A stretch of 64,000 nucleotides of DNA from a virus: positions 1 to 64,000 of the IMG/VR virus record IMGVR_UViG_3300025137_005412, one strand, 5' to 3'. Both the position numbers and the translations under genes were made by a program. Positions within the stretch are counted from its first letter, which is position 1. The number at the start of each line of letters is the position of its first letter. This document shows, in pieces, positions 17,008-24,564 of this stretch. The notes under the pieces are model-generated. The model ran no database searches. It worked only from the letters and a program-made list of their open reading frames with translations, and had not been told where the DNA came from.

Positions 17008-17942
17008 TGAAAGAACATTTTTTATGGGTAGAAAAATATCGTCCTAAAACTATAGACGATTGTATTCTACCAGACAAGTTAAAGCAAACGTTTATTAACC
17101 TTAGAGATAAAGGTAATATGATGAACTTGCTTTTATCAGGTTCGGCAGGCACAGGCAAAACTACAGTTGCTCGTGCTCTATGCGAAGAGCAAGGCTGTGA
17201 TTACATTATAATCAACGGTTCAGATGAGGGTAGATCTATAGATATACTCAGAGATAAGATAAAGAAATTCGTCTCTACTGTTTCAACTACTGCTAAGCCG
17301 AAAGTGGTGATTATTGATGAGGCTGATTACTTAGGTATCGCTGTCCAACCTGCTCTTCGCAATTTTATTGAAGAGTTTAGTTCAAATGCTAGATTTATAT
17401 TAACATGTAATTTCAAGCATAAGATTATTCCACCTTTACATTCAAGGTGTAGTGTTATAGACTTTAGTATATCTAAAGCTGATATGGCTGCAAATGCTGG
17501 TGGTATTGCTAAAAGATGCATGCATATTCTTGACAATGAAAAAGTCAAGTATGAAAAACAAGCAGTGCTTGAAGTTGTAAAATCTTATTTCCCTGATAAT
17601 CGTAGAATCATAAATGAATTACAAAGATATTCTCATATTGATAATAACATTGATAGTGGTATCATTGCAGTTGTAAATACAACAAAAGTAAAAACACTTG
17701 TAAAATATATTAAGCAAAAAGATTTTAAATCATGTCGAGCATGGATCGCTGATAATCCTGATGCTGATTCTTTATTCAATGAGTTCTATCAATCTATAAA
17801 TGAATATGTAGAACCATCTTCAATACCAAATCTTATATTGATTATCGGTGAGTACTTACATAGAGCTGCATTCGTCACGAATCAAGAAATTAATTTAGCT
17901 GCATTTGTGGTAGAGGTAATGAAGAATGTCAAGTTCCGTTAA
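17007..17942 (+). CDS. 44: clamp loader large subunit gp44
   Basis: 311 aa (T4 gp44 is 319). It is an AAA+ ATPase: KYRPKTIDDCILP at the start, Walker A GSAGTGKTTV (about 45-54), Walker B VVIIDEADYL (about 100-109), sensor-1 FILTCNF and the SRC motif HSRCSVIDF with the arginine finger. Four copies with one gp62 load the gp45 ring onto primed DNA. It is followed, after ThyX and one unknown gene, by gp62. Confidence 0.92.
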   Translation: MKEHFLWVEKYRPKTIDDCILPDKLKQTFINLRDKGNMMNLLLSGSAGTGKTTVARALCEEQGCDYIIINGSDEGRSIDILRDKIKKFVSTVSTTAKPKVVIIDEADYLGIAVQPALRNFIEEFSSNARFILTCNFKHKIIPPLHSRCSVIDFSISKADMAANAGGIAKRCMHILDNEKVKYEKQAVLEVVKSYFPDNRRIINELQRYSHIDNNIDSGIIAVVNTTKVKTLVKYIKQKDFKSCRAWIADNPDADSLFNEFYQSINEYVEPSSIPNLILIIGEYLHRAAFVTNQEINLAAFVVEVMKNVKFR

Positions 17943-18573
17943 AATAATCAGTTATACCAATGCACCAGGCACTCCTGAGGACAAAGTTTTAACTGATCTA
18001 ATAGCATATACAGCTAGAGTTTCTAATCCATCCAATCAAGACAATAAGGCGACTCAGGACAAGCTCCTTAAATACTTAATGAAGAATCAACATTGGTCAC
18101 CATTCGAAATGGTTAATGTTTGTATGGAAATTAAAACAACAAGAGATATTGCAAGACAAATATTAAGACATAGAAGTTTCTCATTCCAAGAGTTTAGTCA
18201 AAGGTATGCTGTTGCCAACTCCTTTACTCTTAGAGAGGCTAGAATACAAGACACTAAGAACAGACAGAATTCACATGACAATTTAGATATAAAACTAGAA
18301 AGAGACTGGTTGAATAAACAACAAGACTTGGTTGATAAAGCTAGAGAGTTATATGAATGGGCATTGGAAAACAAGATTGCTAAAGAGCAAGCCAGAGCAG
18401 TCTTACCAGAGGGATTAACAAATTCAACTTTATATATGAATGGCACATTGCGAAGTTGGATACATTACATTGATTTGAGAATTGCTAATGGAACTCAAAA
18501 AGAACATAGAGAAGTGGCAGAAAAATGCTTGGAACAGATTTCAAAAATCTTTCCTGCAATCCAAGGTAAATAG
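17926..18573 (+). CDS. thyX: flavin-dependent thymidylate synthase ThyX
   Basis: 215 aa. The ThyX motif RHRSFSFQEFSQRY (RHR-x7-S, about 80-93) is intact. It converts dUMP to dTMP with FAD and methylene-tetrahydrofolate. Further family elements are LKYLMKNQHWSPFEMV and ARAVLPEGLTNSTLYMNGTLRSWIHYIDLR. It overlaps gp44 by 17 nt. It works downstream of dCMP deaminase. A ThyA-family protein elsewhere in the window (58660-59367) appears to be a hydroxymethylase, which would explain why both are present. Confidence 0.94.
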   Translation: MSSSVKIISYTNAPGTPEDKVLTDLIAYTARVSNPSNQDNKATQDKLLKYLMKNQHWSPFEMVNVCMEIKTTRDIARQILRHRSFSFQEFSQRYAVANSFTLREARIQDTKNRQNSHDNLDIKLERDWLNKQQDLVDKARELYEWALENKIAKEQARAVLPEGLTNSTLYMNGTLRSWIHYIDLRIANGTQKEHREVAEKCLEQISKIFPAIQGK

Positions 18574-18622
18574 AATATACTTTTTTAAAAGTACTCACTA
18601 CCCTAGGAAAAGAGCCAAAACC

Positions 18623-19051
18623 ATGGGATATAATGAAATACACCCATGCTATATTGTCAGAAATGGCAATGGATTTTATGCATGGGAAAAAGGTACTTAT
18701 TATAATAGTCATAGAAGAATATCAAAGTTTAGTGGATTAAAGATTGGTATATTAGATTACGGAGTATCATTTGGATTAATCTCTGGTTATAAACCTAGAA
18801 ACTTTATGAAGATACTCTTAAAGTCTGGCAAAATGCCATATATCTTATTTCACTCTTCATCTGCATTTCATATACCAGCATTTATGGTATTTCCTAATCA
18901 ATTTTGGATTGTTTGTAAATATGAAGAAAAAACTATGCTGGGTCAGTATAAAGATCTAGTAAGCCATTGGAGAATAAAGAAAAGTTATGCAAATAGATTT
19001 ATTTGGAAACGTAATAATAAAGCAGGAAGAAGAAGAGTTAAGGGTAAATAA
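18623..19051 (+). CDS. unknown protein between thyX and gp62
   Basis: 142 aa from ATG 18623, behind AGGAAAAG; an upstream frame extension into thyX to 18482 is less credible because it is basic, lacks a ribosome binding site and overlaps thyX by 92 nt. It is aromatic-rich, with several short hydrophobic strands and a very basic C terminus (KRNNKAGRRRVKGK). It may be a small beta-rich domain. Its last 65 nt overlap gp62. No family is recognised. Confidence 0.5.
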   Translation: MGYNEIHPCYIVRNGNGFYAWEKGTYYNSHRRISKFSGLKIGILDYGVSFGLISGYKPRNFMKILLKSGKMPYILFHSSSAFHIPAFMVFPNQFWIVCKYEEKTMLGQYKDLVSHWRIKKSYANRFIWKRNNKAGRRRVKGK

Positions 19052-19415
19052 GCCTTCACCTTTCGACTTTATTAAATCAATATCTAATAAGACATTCAAA
19101 GAAGATCTCTTTGGTTATGTTAAGTACGTAATCAATCTAGGATTTTCTATGAGATCTGATACTGTTCATTATGCAAATGAAATGAACAAATATGATAATG
19201 TATCTGATGCAGAACAATATGCATTTTACTTTCATGCTATGCCAAAGAAAAATTACTTTGCTAAATGGCAGAAGATGAATAAGACTGATGGTATTGATGA
19301 AGTAGCAGAATACTTTTCTATCTCTAAGAGAGCAGCAATTGACTACTGTAAGACACTTAAACCTGATCAAGTAAAATATATCAAATCCTTAAACCTTAAG
19401 GGTGGCATAAAATAA
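18987..19415 (+). CDS. 62: clamp loader small subunit gp62
   Basis: 142 aa, shorter than T4 gp62 (187). The diagnostic middle is present: YVKYVINLGFSMRSDTVHY, then ANEMNKYDN, and FYFHAMPKKNYFAKWQK, ending with IKSLNLKGGIK. In T4-type phages this subunit completes the 4:1 clamp loader with gp44. It precedes RegA and gp43 as in T4. The assignment rests on these motifs and synteny. Confidence 0.82.
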   Translation: MQIDLFGNVIIKQEEEELRVNKPSPFDFIKSISNKTFKEDLFGYVKYVINLGFSMRSDTVHYANEMNKYDNVSDAEQYAFYFHAMPKKNYFAKWQKMNKTDGIDEVAEYFSISKRAAIDYCKTLKPDQVKYIKSLNLKGGIK

Positions 19416-19454
19416 ATACAGTAGGCGTATCTAACATGATTTTTAAAGGTTATA

Positions 19455-19835
19455 ATGTTAGAACAATTACTAGAAGTAAAACTAAAAGAGCGAGATGATT
19501 TCCTTAAAATAGTAGAAACTTTGACAAGAATTGGATTAGAATCAAGAGATAAGAAACTAGTTCAGACTTGCCACATTCTACATAAGAAGGGAAAGTATTA
19601 TATCTGTCACTACAGAGAGCTCTTCAAATTAGATGGATTCGACAGGGAGATCACCGTCGAGGATACAGCACGTCGAAATGGTATAGCTCGTCTTCTAGAA
19701 GAATGGAAATTATGTGAAATCGTAGGTTCAGCCGAACCAGCATCCCTCCAAAAAGTAAAAGTAATCCCTTTCAAAGAGAAATCAGAATGGTTGTTAAAAG
19801 CTAACTATACCATTGGCAAAAAGTCCACAAATTAG
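19455..19835 (+). CDS. regA: RegA translational repressor
   Basis: 126 aa (T4 RegA 122). It follows the T4 protein along its length: DFLKIVETLTRIGLESRDKK, CHILHKKGKYYICHYREL, DGFDREITVEDTARRNGIA, LLEEWKLCEIV and KVIPFKEKSEWLL. RegA binds ribosome-binding regions of early phage mRNAs and blocks their translation. The order gp62-regA-gp43 is as in T4. AAAGG precedes the start. Confidence 0.93.
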   Translation: MLEQLLEVKLKERDDFLKIVETLTRIGLESRDKKLVQTCHILHKKGKYYICHYRELFKLDGFDREITVEDTARRNGIARLLEEWKLCEIVGSAEPASLQKVKVIPFKEKSEWLLKANYTIGKKSTN

Positions 19836-19841
19836 TATAAT
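19836..19841 (+). promoter_or_regulatory. -10 box (TATAAT) 7 nt before the polymerase start
   Basis: AATTAGTATAATC overlaps the end of regA. The hexamer ends 7 nt before ATG 19849, and there is no Shine-Dalgarno sequence in the gap. If used, it gives a leaderless or nearly leaderless polymerase mRNA. Confidence 0.45.
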
Positions 19842-19848
19842 CTAATTA

Positions 19849-22350
19849 ATGTCAGAATACTACACTAATGTTGCCATATATGGCCAAAATCTACTTGTTC
19901 GCGGTATCAGAGATGGTGAAGAGTTTCGTACTAAAGTAAAGTATGATCCTACTCTTTATATTCAATCTTCCAAAGAAACAGGATATACAGATATCTATGG
20001 TAATCATCTCAAGCCATTAGCATTTGATAACATGGTCGATGCTAGAAATTTTGGTAAGCAGAATGAAGAAACTAATTTAAAAGTATACGGCTTCCCATTC
20101 TATAACTCACAATATTGTATTGAATACTATCCAAATGCTGAGAATGATTGGAATCGTGAAGAGATAAGAACATTTACAATTGATATTGAAGTATCTTCAG
20201 AAGCAGGTTTCCCTGAACCAGGTGAAGCTGCTCATCCAATCACAGCAATATGTCTACATGATTCTATAACAGATAAGTTTATTACATTTGGTAATGGTGA
20301 TTGGTCAAGAAATGATTCAGTACTCACTGATCAAGATTTACTTGATAAAATCGTGTATGTACCATGTAATTCTGAAAGACAAATACTTGACTTCTTTGTA
20401 AAGTATTGGCAAGATCATTATCCTCAAATTATTACTGGTTGGAATACTCAATCATTTGATATGCCTTATATTCATAATCGTATGGTAAAACTAGGAATGG
20501 ATATTAAAAGACTCTCGCCATGGGGTGTCACACGTATTAAAGAATTTCCTACAAAACAAGGTAATCAACTTAGAGTTGAGATTATGGGTATTGATGATAT
20601 TGATTATCTTGACAGATATAGAAAGAATGCAGTACAAGAATCATATCGTTTAGATCACATTGCATTTATCGAGCTTGGTGAAAAGAAATTAGATTATAAA
20701 GAAGTTGGATCTCTACATAAGTTATTCTTTGAAGACTTTAATAAGTTTATTGATTATAATATTCAAGATACAAATCTAGTTAAAAGACTTGACGATAAGA
20801 TGGGTTTGATTGATGTTCAGATTGCAGTAGCTTATAAAGCAGGTATCAATTATGAAGATGTATCGGGTGTTGTTAAAACATGGGATGCTATGATTAACAA
20901 AGAAATGTTCTTTGAAAAGAAAATACCACCATTTAGTTTTCCAAGACAAGGTACAACTGAAATGATTCCTGGTGGTTATGTAAAAACTCCACAAGTTGGT
21001 AAACATGGATGGGTAGCTTCATTTGATTTGAATTCTCTATATCCTCACCTTATCATGCAATATAATATATCACCTGAAACTATCATGGATAAGCTTCAGA
21101 TATGGCCTGAAATATCAGAAGAAAAACGTATGCGTGATTTCTTACATGGTAAACCGTTTAAGTCACAAGGTGATTTTGCAATTGCAGCTTCAGGCTGGAC
21201 ATTTAAAAAAGACTTTGAAGGTGTAATTCCAAGAGTTATGAGAAAACTCTATGAAGAACGTAAACAAATTCAAGGTGTAATGAAGAAAAAGCAAAAAGAA
21301 GGTGGTGATATTACTAAGCTCCATCTTGCTCAATACGTTCGTAAGATTCTTCTTAACTCAGGTTATGGTGCAATCACCAACAAATATTATAGATGGTTTG
21401 ATCCAAGACTTGGTTCAAGTATAACATTATCAGGTCAGTTTGTAATTCAACGAGCTGAAATGTCAATTAACAGATATCTTAATAAACTCTTAAAGACAGA
21501 TAAAGTTGATTATGTTATTGCAATTGATACAGATTCAAACTATGTAAATCTTCAACCATTGGTTGATAAGTTCTTCGCAGATAAATCTAAAACTGAAGTT
21601 GTAGATATTCTTGACAGAGTCTGCGAAGAACAACTAACCAAAGCTCTTAATAAAGAGTTTGATTCAATAGCTGAATATCAAAATGTATATGCTCAGAAAA
21701 TGGTTATGGGTAGAGAAGCTATTGCAGATGCTGCATTCTGGACAGCAAAGAAAAGATATGCAATGAACGTATGGGATATTGAAGGTTATAGACCTGAAAA
21801 GCCCAAAGTAAAAATACAAGGTCTTGAAGCAATAAGATCATCTACACCTCAAGGATGTAGAGAACCATTACTTAATCTTATTAAGTTGATTCTTACCACT
21901 GATGAAGAAACAGTTCAGAAAGCCATGGCCAATTATAAGAAACATTTTCTTTCATTGCCTGCAGAAGAAATTGCATTTCCTAGAACTATGAATAATGTAC
22001 ATCAATATACGCCAAGAGATAATATTGGTTTCAAGAAAGGTACTCCACCACATATACGTGGTGCTATATTATTCAATAGACTTCTTAATCAACATAAACT
22101 TACTTATGATTGGGAATATATCAAGAATGGTGAAAAAGGTAAATTCCTATGGCTCAGAGAACCTAATAATGTAGGTGGTGATGTAGTATCTTATTTGACA
22201 TCTCTCCCTGAAGAATTTAAAGTTAGGCAATATATCAATTACGAAAAAATGTTTGAAAAGATTATGGCTGATCCTATTGAAAGTATCTTAAATCCTATTG
22301 GTTGGACTATCGAGAAGCGATTGACTCTAACAAATTTCTTTGGAGAATAG
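19849..22350 (+). CDS. 43: family B DNA polymerase gp43
   Basis: 833 aa, somewhat shorter than T4 gp43 (898) and like marine relatives. Exonuclease motifs: FTIDIEVSSE (about 108), NTQSFDMPYIHNR, and YNIQDTNLVKRL. Polymerase motifs: SFDLNSLYPHLIMQYNI (motif A, about 390), KILLNSGYGAITN (motif B, about 500) and AIDTDSNYVNL (motif C, about 563). T4's DTDS-V is D-T-D-S-N here; both catalytic Asp are kept. It is the replicative polymerase with proofreading. Start choice is clear despite no ribosome binding site. Confidence 0.96.
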   Translation: MSEYYTNVAIYGQNLLVRGIRDGEEFRTKVKYDPTLYIQSSKETGYTDIYGNHLKPLAFDNMVDARNFGKQNEETNLKVYGFPFYNSQYCIEYYPNAENDWNREEIRTFTIDIEVSSEAGFPEPGEAAHPITAICLHDSITDKFITFGNGDWSRNDSVLTDQDLLDKIVYVPCNSERQILDFFVKYWQDHYPQIITGWNTQSFDMPYIHNRMVKLGMDIKRLSPWGVTRIKEFPTKQGNQLRVEIMGIDDIDYLDRYRKNAVQESYRLDHIAFIELGEKKLDYKEVGSLHKLFFEDFNKFIDYNIQDTNLVKRLDDKMGLIDVQIAVAYKAGINYEDVSGVVKTWDAMINKEMFFEKKIPPFSFPRQGTTEMIPGGYVKTPQVGKHGWVASFDLNSLYPHLIMQYNISPETIMDKLQIWPEISEEKRMRDFLHGKPFKSQGDFAIAASGWTFKKDFEGVIPRVMRKLYEERKQIQGVMKKKQKEGGDITKLHLAQYVRKILLNSGYGAITNKYYRWFDPRLGSSITLSGQFVIQRAEMSINRYLNKLLKTDKVDYVIAIDTDSNYVNLQPLVDKFFADKSKTEVVDILDRVCEEQLTKALNKEFDSIAEYQNVYAQKMVMGREAIADAAFWTAKKRYAMNVWDIEGYRPEKPKVKIQGLEAIRSSTPQGCREPLLNLIKLILTTDEETVQKAMANYKKHFLSLPAEEIAFPRTMNNVHQYTPRDNIGFKKGTPPHIRGAILFNRLLNQHKLTYDWEYIKNGEKGKFLWLREPNNVGGDVVSYLTSLPEEFKVRQYINYEKMFEKIMADPIESILNPIGWTIEKRLTLTNFFGE

Positions 22351-22365
22351 GACTCCCCTTTCTTT

Positions 22366-22371
22366 TATAAT
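22366..22371 (+). promoter_or_regulatory. -10 box (TATAAT) 9 nt before ATG 22381
   Basis: TTTTATAATAAATAATAC lies between gp43 and the next gene. There is no ribosome binding site before ATG 22381, so this is another candidate leaderless start. The overlapping TAATAAATA also resembles a degenerate late promoter. Confidence 0.4.
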
Positions 22372-22380
22372 AAATAATAC

Positions 22381-22776
22381 ATGGTAAGCAAAGTCAAAAT
22401 AGAAGATCTTTTAAAGACTTATGAAGGTGATATAGATTCATTCATCGAGACTATTCAAAAAATAGCTGAAGATGATGGTGAACAAATATCTAATGGTAAG
22501 AATCCTTTAGAAAAATCTGACGACGAAGAAGAGCAGGAAGTAAGTGATGGAGAAGCGGTACCAGCAGGTGCTGCTGAGCCTCAAGCTGCTTTATCGGTCC
22601 CAGGCGAAGTTCCTGGTGCAAATGTTGCTATTGGTAATAAACAATTTGATAATGACAAAGCGGATGCTGATGAAACTCAAGAGATAAAGTTAAGCGGCAA
22701 AAAAGATAAGATCGATACTAAACCACAGACGAAAGTAAATCCGTCTGAATATGGTCATATCGATGCAGCTGGATAA
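22381..22776 (+). CDS. acidic low-complexity protein after gp43
   Basis: 131 aa. The N-terminal 45 residues are helical. The rest is acidic and disordered, with runs of Glu/Asp (KSDDEEEQEVSDGEAV, about 48-63), an Ala/Pro-rich stretch and Lys/Asp repeats. No hydrophobic core is evident. It may be a scaffold or partner protein of the replisome. It overlaps the next gene by 26 nt. No family is recognised. Confidence 0.5.
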   Translation: MVSKVKIEDLLKTYEGDIDSFIETIQKIAEDDGEQISNGKNPLEKSDDEEEQEVSDGEAVPAGAAEPQAALSVPGEVPGANVAIGNKQFDNDKADADETQEIKLSGKKDKIDTKPQTKVNPSEYGHIDAAG

Positions 22777-23122
22777 GAAAAATTTTGAGAAGTATGCTTT
22801 CGAAGCCTATCGAAATGCTATAGCTGATAAAACAGAATTCAAAGAAGATTTGCGTAAAGCTCAACACGCAAGAAAATTAGCCACTAAAATTGTAAACGGT
22901 AAAGATGTCAATATAAGACTTCTTGTTAACCACGTTATATTATTCTTTAATGTATTCCAACCTAAAGCCGCAAAGGAGCTTCTTTTATTTCATTCTAATG
23001 ATGCTGAGAAAAGAGTATTCAAGACTATATATGAATACTTATCCTACCTTGAATCACATGAATATCCAGAAATTAAATTTTGTTTAGAGACCGCGGTATT
23101 ATTAAAAAGATTAAGGAATTAA
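22751..23122 (+). CDS. helical protein of unknown function, gp43 downstream operon
   Basis: 123 aa, alternatively starting at ATG 22763. It is helical: RNAIADKTEFKEDLRKAQHARKLATKIVNGKD (shown only in outline around residues 20-50) and RLLVNHVILFFNVFQPKAA. The pattern recurs in marine T4-like phages next to replication genes, but its role is not known to me. It overlaps the previous gene and precedes another unknown by 7 nt. Confidence 0.55.
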   Translation: MVISMQLDKKNFEKYAFEAYRNAIADKTEFKEDLRKAQHARKLATKIVNGKDVNIRLLVNHVILFFNVFQPKAAKELLLFHSNDAEKRVFKTIYEYLSYLESHEYPEIKFCLETAVLLKRLRN

Positions 23123-23129
23123 ATAACTC

Positions 23130-23705
23130 ATGGCTGGTAAATCAATTGTAGACACGTTATTCGTTTTTAGACTACTTCGTAAATTAACTATGAGGTATAC
23201 TAAATGGGATGCCTACAAAACTGGTGTAATCGATGATAAAGGTAATATATTAGTCAAGAAAAAAGAAAGAGATAAGAAACAAAAAGACTCTTTCAATATG
23301 CTTGACAGATTATCTTGGAATCTTAAAAGACTTTTAGGTAAAGTACCTGGCGGTAAATCACAATTAGCTTCATATATAGCGGCACTAGCTCTTATCAAAG
23401 AGTATGTAATTGTCAATAAAGGTGAAGCAACTTCGGAATATCTAGCAGAGAGATTAGAAGAGCATGGTCTAGTAAATAAGAAAGACTATGATCTATCAAA
23501 TGCTGAAGGATATTGGAATGCTATGCTTGATGCAATGGAAGAAAGCATGACAAGTGGAGCATCTTTTGGTGGTCCATTATCTGGAGCCAATACAAATGCA
23601 GCAGTCAATGCTGGTGGTTTAGCTGGTATGGATTCACTCTTAGATGGTGGAACAAAGAAAAAGAAAAAGAAAGATTCTCTCGAGAAAATTCTAGACCAGT
23701 TATAG
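23130..23705 (+). CDS. conserved-type marine T4-like phage protein of unknown function
   Basis: 191 aa. The N-terminal two-thirds are helical and basic (TLFVFRLLRKLTMRYTKWDA; VPGGKSQLASYIAALALIKEY near 75-95). The C-terminal third is Gly/Ala/Ser-rich (about 143-175) and ends with poly-Lys followed by a short helix. The split between an ordered core and a glycine-rich linker suggests a virion or assembly protein. Function is unknown. Confidence 0.55.
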   Translation: MAGKSIVDTLFVFRLLRKLTMRYTKWDAYKTGVIDDKGNILVKKKERDKKQKDSFNMLDRLSWNLKRLLGKVPGGKSQLASYIAALALIKEYVIVNKGEATSEYLAERLEEHGLVNKKDYDLSNAEGYWNAMLDAMEESMTSGASFGGPLSGANTNAAVNAGGLAGMDSLLDGGTKKKKKKDSLEKILDQL

Positions 23706-23711
23706 TATTAT
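23706..23711 (+). promoter_or_regulatory. -10-like TATTAT 6 nt before the primase start
   Basis: The overlap with the previous stop (TATAGTATTATTATACTATGG) places TATTAT 6 nt and TATACT 0 nt before ATG 23718. Only the former gives a sensible start point. No Shine-Dalgarno sequence is visible. Confidence 0.3.
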
Positions 23712-23717
23712 TATACT

Positions 23718-24563
23718 ATGGTAATGGAAGTCTCGTGCCCGTCTTGCGGTACACACCCTAGTTTTGTCTATAGTGATAGTGATACAGAAATGTTTCTGTG
23801 TCATGGGTGCCAGCGCAATGCTAAATGGGAGTTTATACAGAATGCTTTTGATAATAACAACATCACTGATCCTACTAGGGATCGCATTCACATCAAAGTC
23901 ACAACAAACCATAATAACCTGTTATCTGATATGCAGAGGGTTATTGATATGGACGACTCTCATATATGCTTTCAGTTTATACGGGATAGGAGGATTCCTC
24001 TTCACTATCGCGGCCTCTTTTACTATACTAAAAATCTTGGAAAACTCGTTAATCGGTACGGGTACAATTTCAAAGATGACCAAGAAAAAGTAATTATTCC
24101 ATTCTTTGATGAAGATGGAAAGTTATTTGCTCTTCAAGCAAGAGCATTAGATAATACATTACCAAAATATATTACTGTATTATTGGATAAAGATAGAGGT
24201 AAGATCTTTGGTCTTGAAAGATGGAACAAAGATGATATAACTTACCTTGTTGAAGGTCCTATTGACAGTTTATTTTTACCTAATGCTCTTGCAATGGCTG
24301 GTTCAGACATCAGCAAAAATAAATATAGTAATTCAGACATGATAATATGTCTAGATAATGAACAGCGTAATGCAGAAGTAATTTCCAAATATAGCAAGTT
24401 CATCGATAGGGGTTTCAAAATCGTAATTTGGCCTGATAATATAAAAGAAAAAGATATAAATGATATGATACTACAAGACCTCAACCCCCTAAAAATAATT
24501 CAAGAAAATACATACGAAGGCTTAACAGCCAAAATTAAACTAGACAACTGGAAGCGAGTATAA
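23718..24563 (+). CDS. 61: primase-like protein with zinc ribbon and TOPRIM domain (gp61-type)
   Basis: 281 aa. The N terminus has a Cys4 ribbon: CPSCG (6-10) and CHGCQ (30-34). The middle has YYTKNLGKLVNRYGYNFKD and VIIPFFDEDGKLFALQARAL, typical of primase/DnaG-like proteins. The TOPRIM core includes YLVEGPIDSLFL (Glu, about 175) and MIICLDNEQRN (DxD-type region, about 210). It should make RNA primers with helicase gp41 (33900). T4 gp61 is 342 aa, so this version is compact. A second primase-type zinc ribbon is encoded at 60739. Confidence 0.78.
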   Translation: MVMEVSCPSCGTHPSFVYSDSDTEMFLCHGCQRNAKWEFIQNAFDNNNITDPTRDRIHIKVTTNHNNLLSDMQRVIDMDDSHICFQFIRDRRIPLHYRGLFYYTKNLGKLVNRYGYNFKDDQEKVIIPFFDEDGKLFALQARALDNTLPKYITVLLDKDRGKIFGLERWNKDDITYLVEGPIDSLFLPNALAMAGSDISKNKYSNSDMIICLDNEQRNAEVISKYSKFIDRGFKIVIWPDNIKEKDINDMILQDLNPLKIIQENTYEGLTAKIKLDNWKRV

Positions 24564-24564
24564 G

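Noticed and set aside
18482-18622. Upstream extension of the gene at 18623
   Set aside because: It would overlap thyX by 92 nt, is unusually basic and has no ribosome binding site, whereas ATG 18623 has AGGAAAAG.
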